A stretch of DNA of 64,000 nt from Phascolomyces articulosus (taxonomy: Eukaryota; Mucoromycota; Mucoromycetes; Mucorales; Lichtheimiaceae), in contig JAIXMP010000036.1 of NCBI GenBank assembly GCA_025677815.1, forward strand, positions 310,001-374,000, given 5' to 3'. Shown one piece after another: positions 62,232-64,000 of this stretch; the stretch's first letter is position 1, and each line of letters starts with the position of its first letter. The position numbers were made by a program, and so were the translations under genes. The notes beneath the pieces were generated by a model that made no database searches, had not been told where the DNA came from, and worked only from the letters and a program-made list of their open reading frames with translations.

Positions 62232-63827
62232 TTATACGAATATTGTCTTTTTAATATATGAGAAAGAGAGAGGAGGAAAGAAAGAAGGTAAAGAAGTATT
62301 CAAATAATGACGGATCTTTTTTTTTTTTACTTAAGAGAGAGAAAGAAAGAAAATAGAAAAAAATAGAAGAGCCAACGACAATGGACTATTTAGCTGTGTG
62401 ATTGTGTGTGTGTGCTTTTTTTTCATACTCCCCTACCTTTTTTTTTTCTCCTTCCACCCCCACCCAAAAAAAAACTATTATTCTCCTCTCTGTAACTATA
62501 CTTATATTATAAACAAAAAGTATACATCATCATCATCATCATCATCATATTAGAAAAAAAAGAAAAACCTTGGGTATAAAGTTTTTTCTCCTTATTTATG
62601 ATCAAATTTCTACATGCTTTTTTATTTTGAATAACATTTTTGTATGTATAAATGAACGAATTGGATTTGCGGGGTTATTATCAATCAAATAGCAAGCAAA
62701 AGTGTCATTCGTTTTACTAATATCTTTTCAGTCATCATCCAACTCTTATTAATTTGTGAAATCAAACCATCATGATCACCATAACAATAGATAATGAAAA
62801 TAAAAACAGAACCATTTTTTTTTGGATATAATAATACTCATATGAAAATTTCCATTTAAACAATAAAAAAAAAGTGAAATGATCTTCTTCTTGATTATTA
62901 TTTTCTCCCCCACTTTTTTTTTGGGCCCTTTCAAAAAGACTTTTTCTGCAAAAGGTTGGTTTGTTACACACACATACACACATCTTGAATGATTTGACTG
63001 AGTCAATAAAAAAAAAATTAGCCCCCCATAAATCCAAATCACCCTTAGAAACATGCACCAATGAAATTGAAAGAAGATGCATGAGCAAAAAGGATCTTGT
63101 TATACACTTTCCTTTTAAGGCATTCCTTTACGTTGTTTATGGTTAACTACTATTACTTTTTTACAACTACGTAGTAAAGTATATATACATATATATCAAA
63201 ATGTGTCATTCTTCTTAAAAAGATGGAGTAACCACGCCTTTACCTTCCCACCACTAACAATGAAAGAATAACCTTTATCTATATGATATCAATCAAAGAT
63301 GGGATTGGTTATGAGTTGTCAAAGATAACAAATATGGTTCTTCTTTTTTTGTGTTGCATTTTATTACTTACATTTTGCATCTCTTTTTATTAAAATTGTA
63401 ACTTCGTTTACCATGTAGAAGAATAAGATTTACATGCATTGCGTAATAGACTTGTCGCAGCTTTTAATTTCATAACCTTATTACATTTAGTATGGGGTCC
63501 GAACTATCGGCCATTGTATTTCTAAAATAAATGTCATAATAGATTCTGGTACTTTTAAATATATAAACAAGGCTAACAAGAAATACAAGTAGTAGTAGAT
63601 GGGATTGCTGAAGATCCACATTGATGTTCTTTACCAAGAAAAGAAGTTTCATCATCACCTTACTTTTTTTTTTTTTGTCCTTCATTATTAATAGAAAATA
63701 ATGAATTTAATGAATGTTCTTCTGTTACATTTTTTTTTATCTAACGTTTAAAAATAAGCAACCTTTCCATAATAAACATGCATCTTTTAACAGAACATTT
63801 GGAGAAATGTTAAAAATTGTTCATATA
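62232..63827. other. intergenic: kinase promoter, no gene seen
   Basis: Contains GA- and CT-rich tracts, a CAT trinucleotide run (62525-62549) and AT-rich sequence. Frames at 62762-63088 and 63470-63685 overlap poly-T and poly-A tracts and are not convincing. Confidence 0.4.
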
Positions 63828-64000
63828 TTATTCATAAAAATATATATATATACATATGTACATAAAATGGAAAGAATTTACTACTAGTTGAAAATAGCTA
63901 CTACTACTACTACTACTACTACTATTATTATTATTGTGCTGAGCAACATCTTCATCATTGTCAAAGATAGGTTTAATTGTTACTTGGGATGAGCTTGTTG
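63828..64000 (-). CDS. C-terminal part of a gene cut by the window edge
   Basis: On the minus strand an open frame enters from beyond 64000: TSSSQVTIKPIFDNDEDVAQ, then HNNNN and nine Ser codons from a TAG/TTA-type trinucleotide repeat, then SYFQLVV and a hydrophobic end, stopping at 63828. The acidic, non-repetitive first part looks coding. The tail after the Ser run may instead be an intron or untranslated. Family not recognisable. Confidence 0.4.
   Translation of the reverse strand, partial: TSSSQVTIKPIFDNDEDVAQHNNNNSSSSSSSSSYFQLVVNSFHFMYICIYIYFYE
63899..63935. repeat. CTA/TTA trinucleotide repeat
   Basis: About eight CTA units followed by TTA units; on the minus strand they encode Ser and Asn runs in the edge gene. 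Confidence 0.85.

Overview
The window comes from an AT-rich eukaryotic nuclear genome, most likely an early-diverging fungus of the Mucorales (Mucoromycota). The evidence is many short GT-AG introns (about 60-150 nt) with TACTAAC-like branch points, poly-Q/N/H tracts in regulatory proteins, and a gene set of fungal families: yeast-type amino-acid permeases, a TPR-F-box-LRR protein, Vts1, Slm1 and a Cho1-type phosphatidylserine synthase. The genus assignment is inference; no species marker is present. Exon boundaries were assigned by hand from splice sites and reading-frame continuity.

Layout. 0-7 kb: a decayed small secreted cysteine-rich protein, a yeast-type amino-acid permease, a TRAPPC2L/Tca17 subunit and mitochondrial pyruvate carrier MPC1, which contains a 4-nt microexon. 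7-11.6 kb: no gene seen. 11.6-26.4 kb: a dense block of VTS1, a short-chain dehydrogenase, an Slm1-like BAR-PH protein, phosphatidylserine synthase, a PP6/Sit4-type phosphatase and CDC42. 26.4-31.8 kb: a repeat-rich gap with a decayed non-LTR retrotransposon and a minisatellite. 31.8-33.8 kb: an inverted paralogue of the first permease, with an apparent 1-nt frameshift. 34-42.7 kb: a gene-poor stretch with a hairpin and ORF debris. 42.7-49.6 kb: two tandem CAT-family amino-acid transporters with identical intron positions. 53.3-62.2 kb: a Dia2/Pof3-like F-box protein, an unknown poly-Q protein, a Bax-inhibitor-1 family protein, a coiled-coil protein and a MAK/Ime2-type kinase. The right edge cuts a probable minus-strand gene.

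Themes. Four amino-acid transporters from two families occupy the window as one inverted and one tandem duplicate pair. The inverted pair keeps two exact non-coding sequence blocks (20 and 23 bp) in the same order around the TATA box and 5' leader, which suggests shared regulation. CDC42, the Slm1-like protein, phosphatidylserine synthase and the PP6/Sit4-like phosphatase all belong to membrane/polarity/TOR biology, but their adjacency here is probably ordinary synteny rather than an operon-like unit. I found no convincing new multi-gene system. The most distinctive signals are the microexon, the conserved permease promoter/leader blocks, the frameshifted paralogue and the decayed secreted-protein gene.
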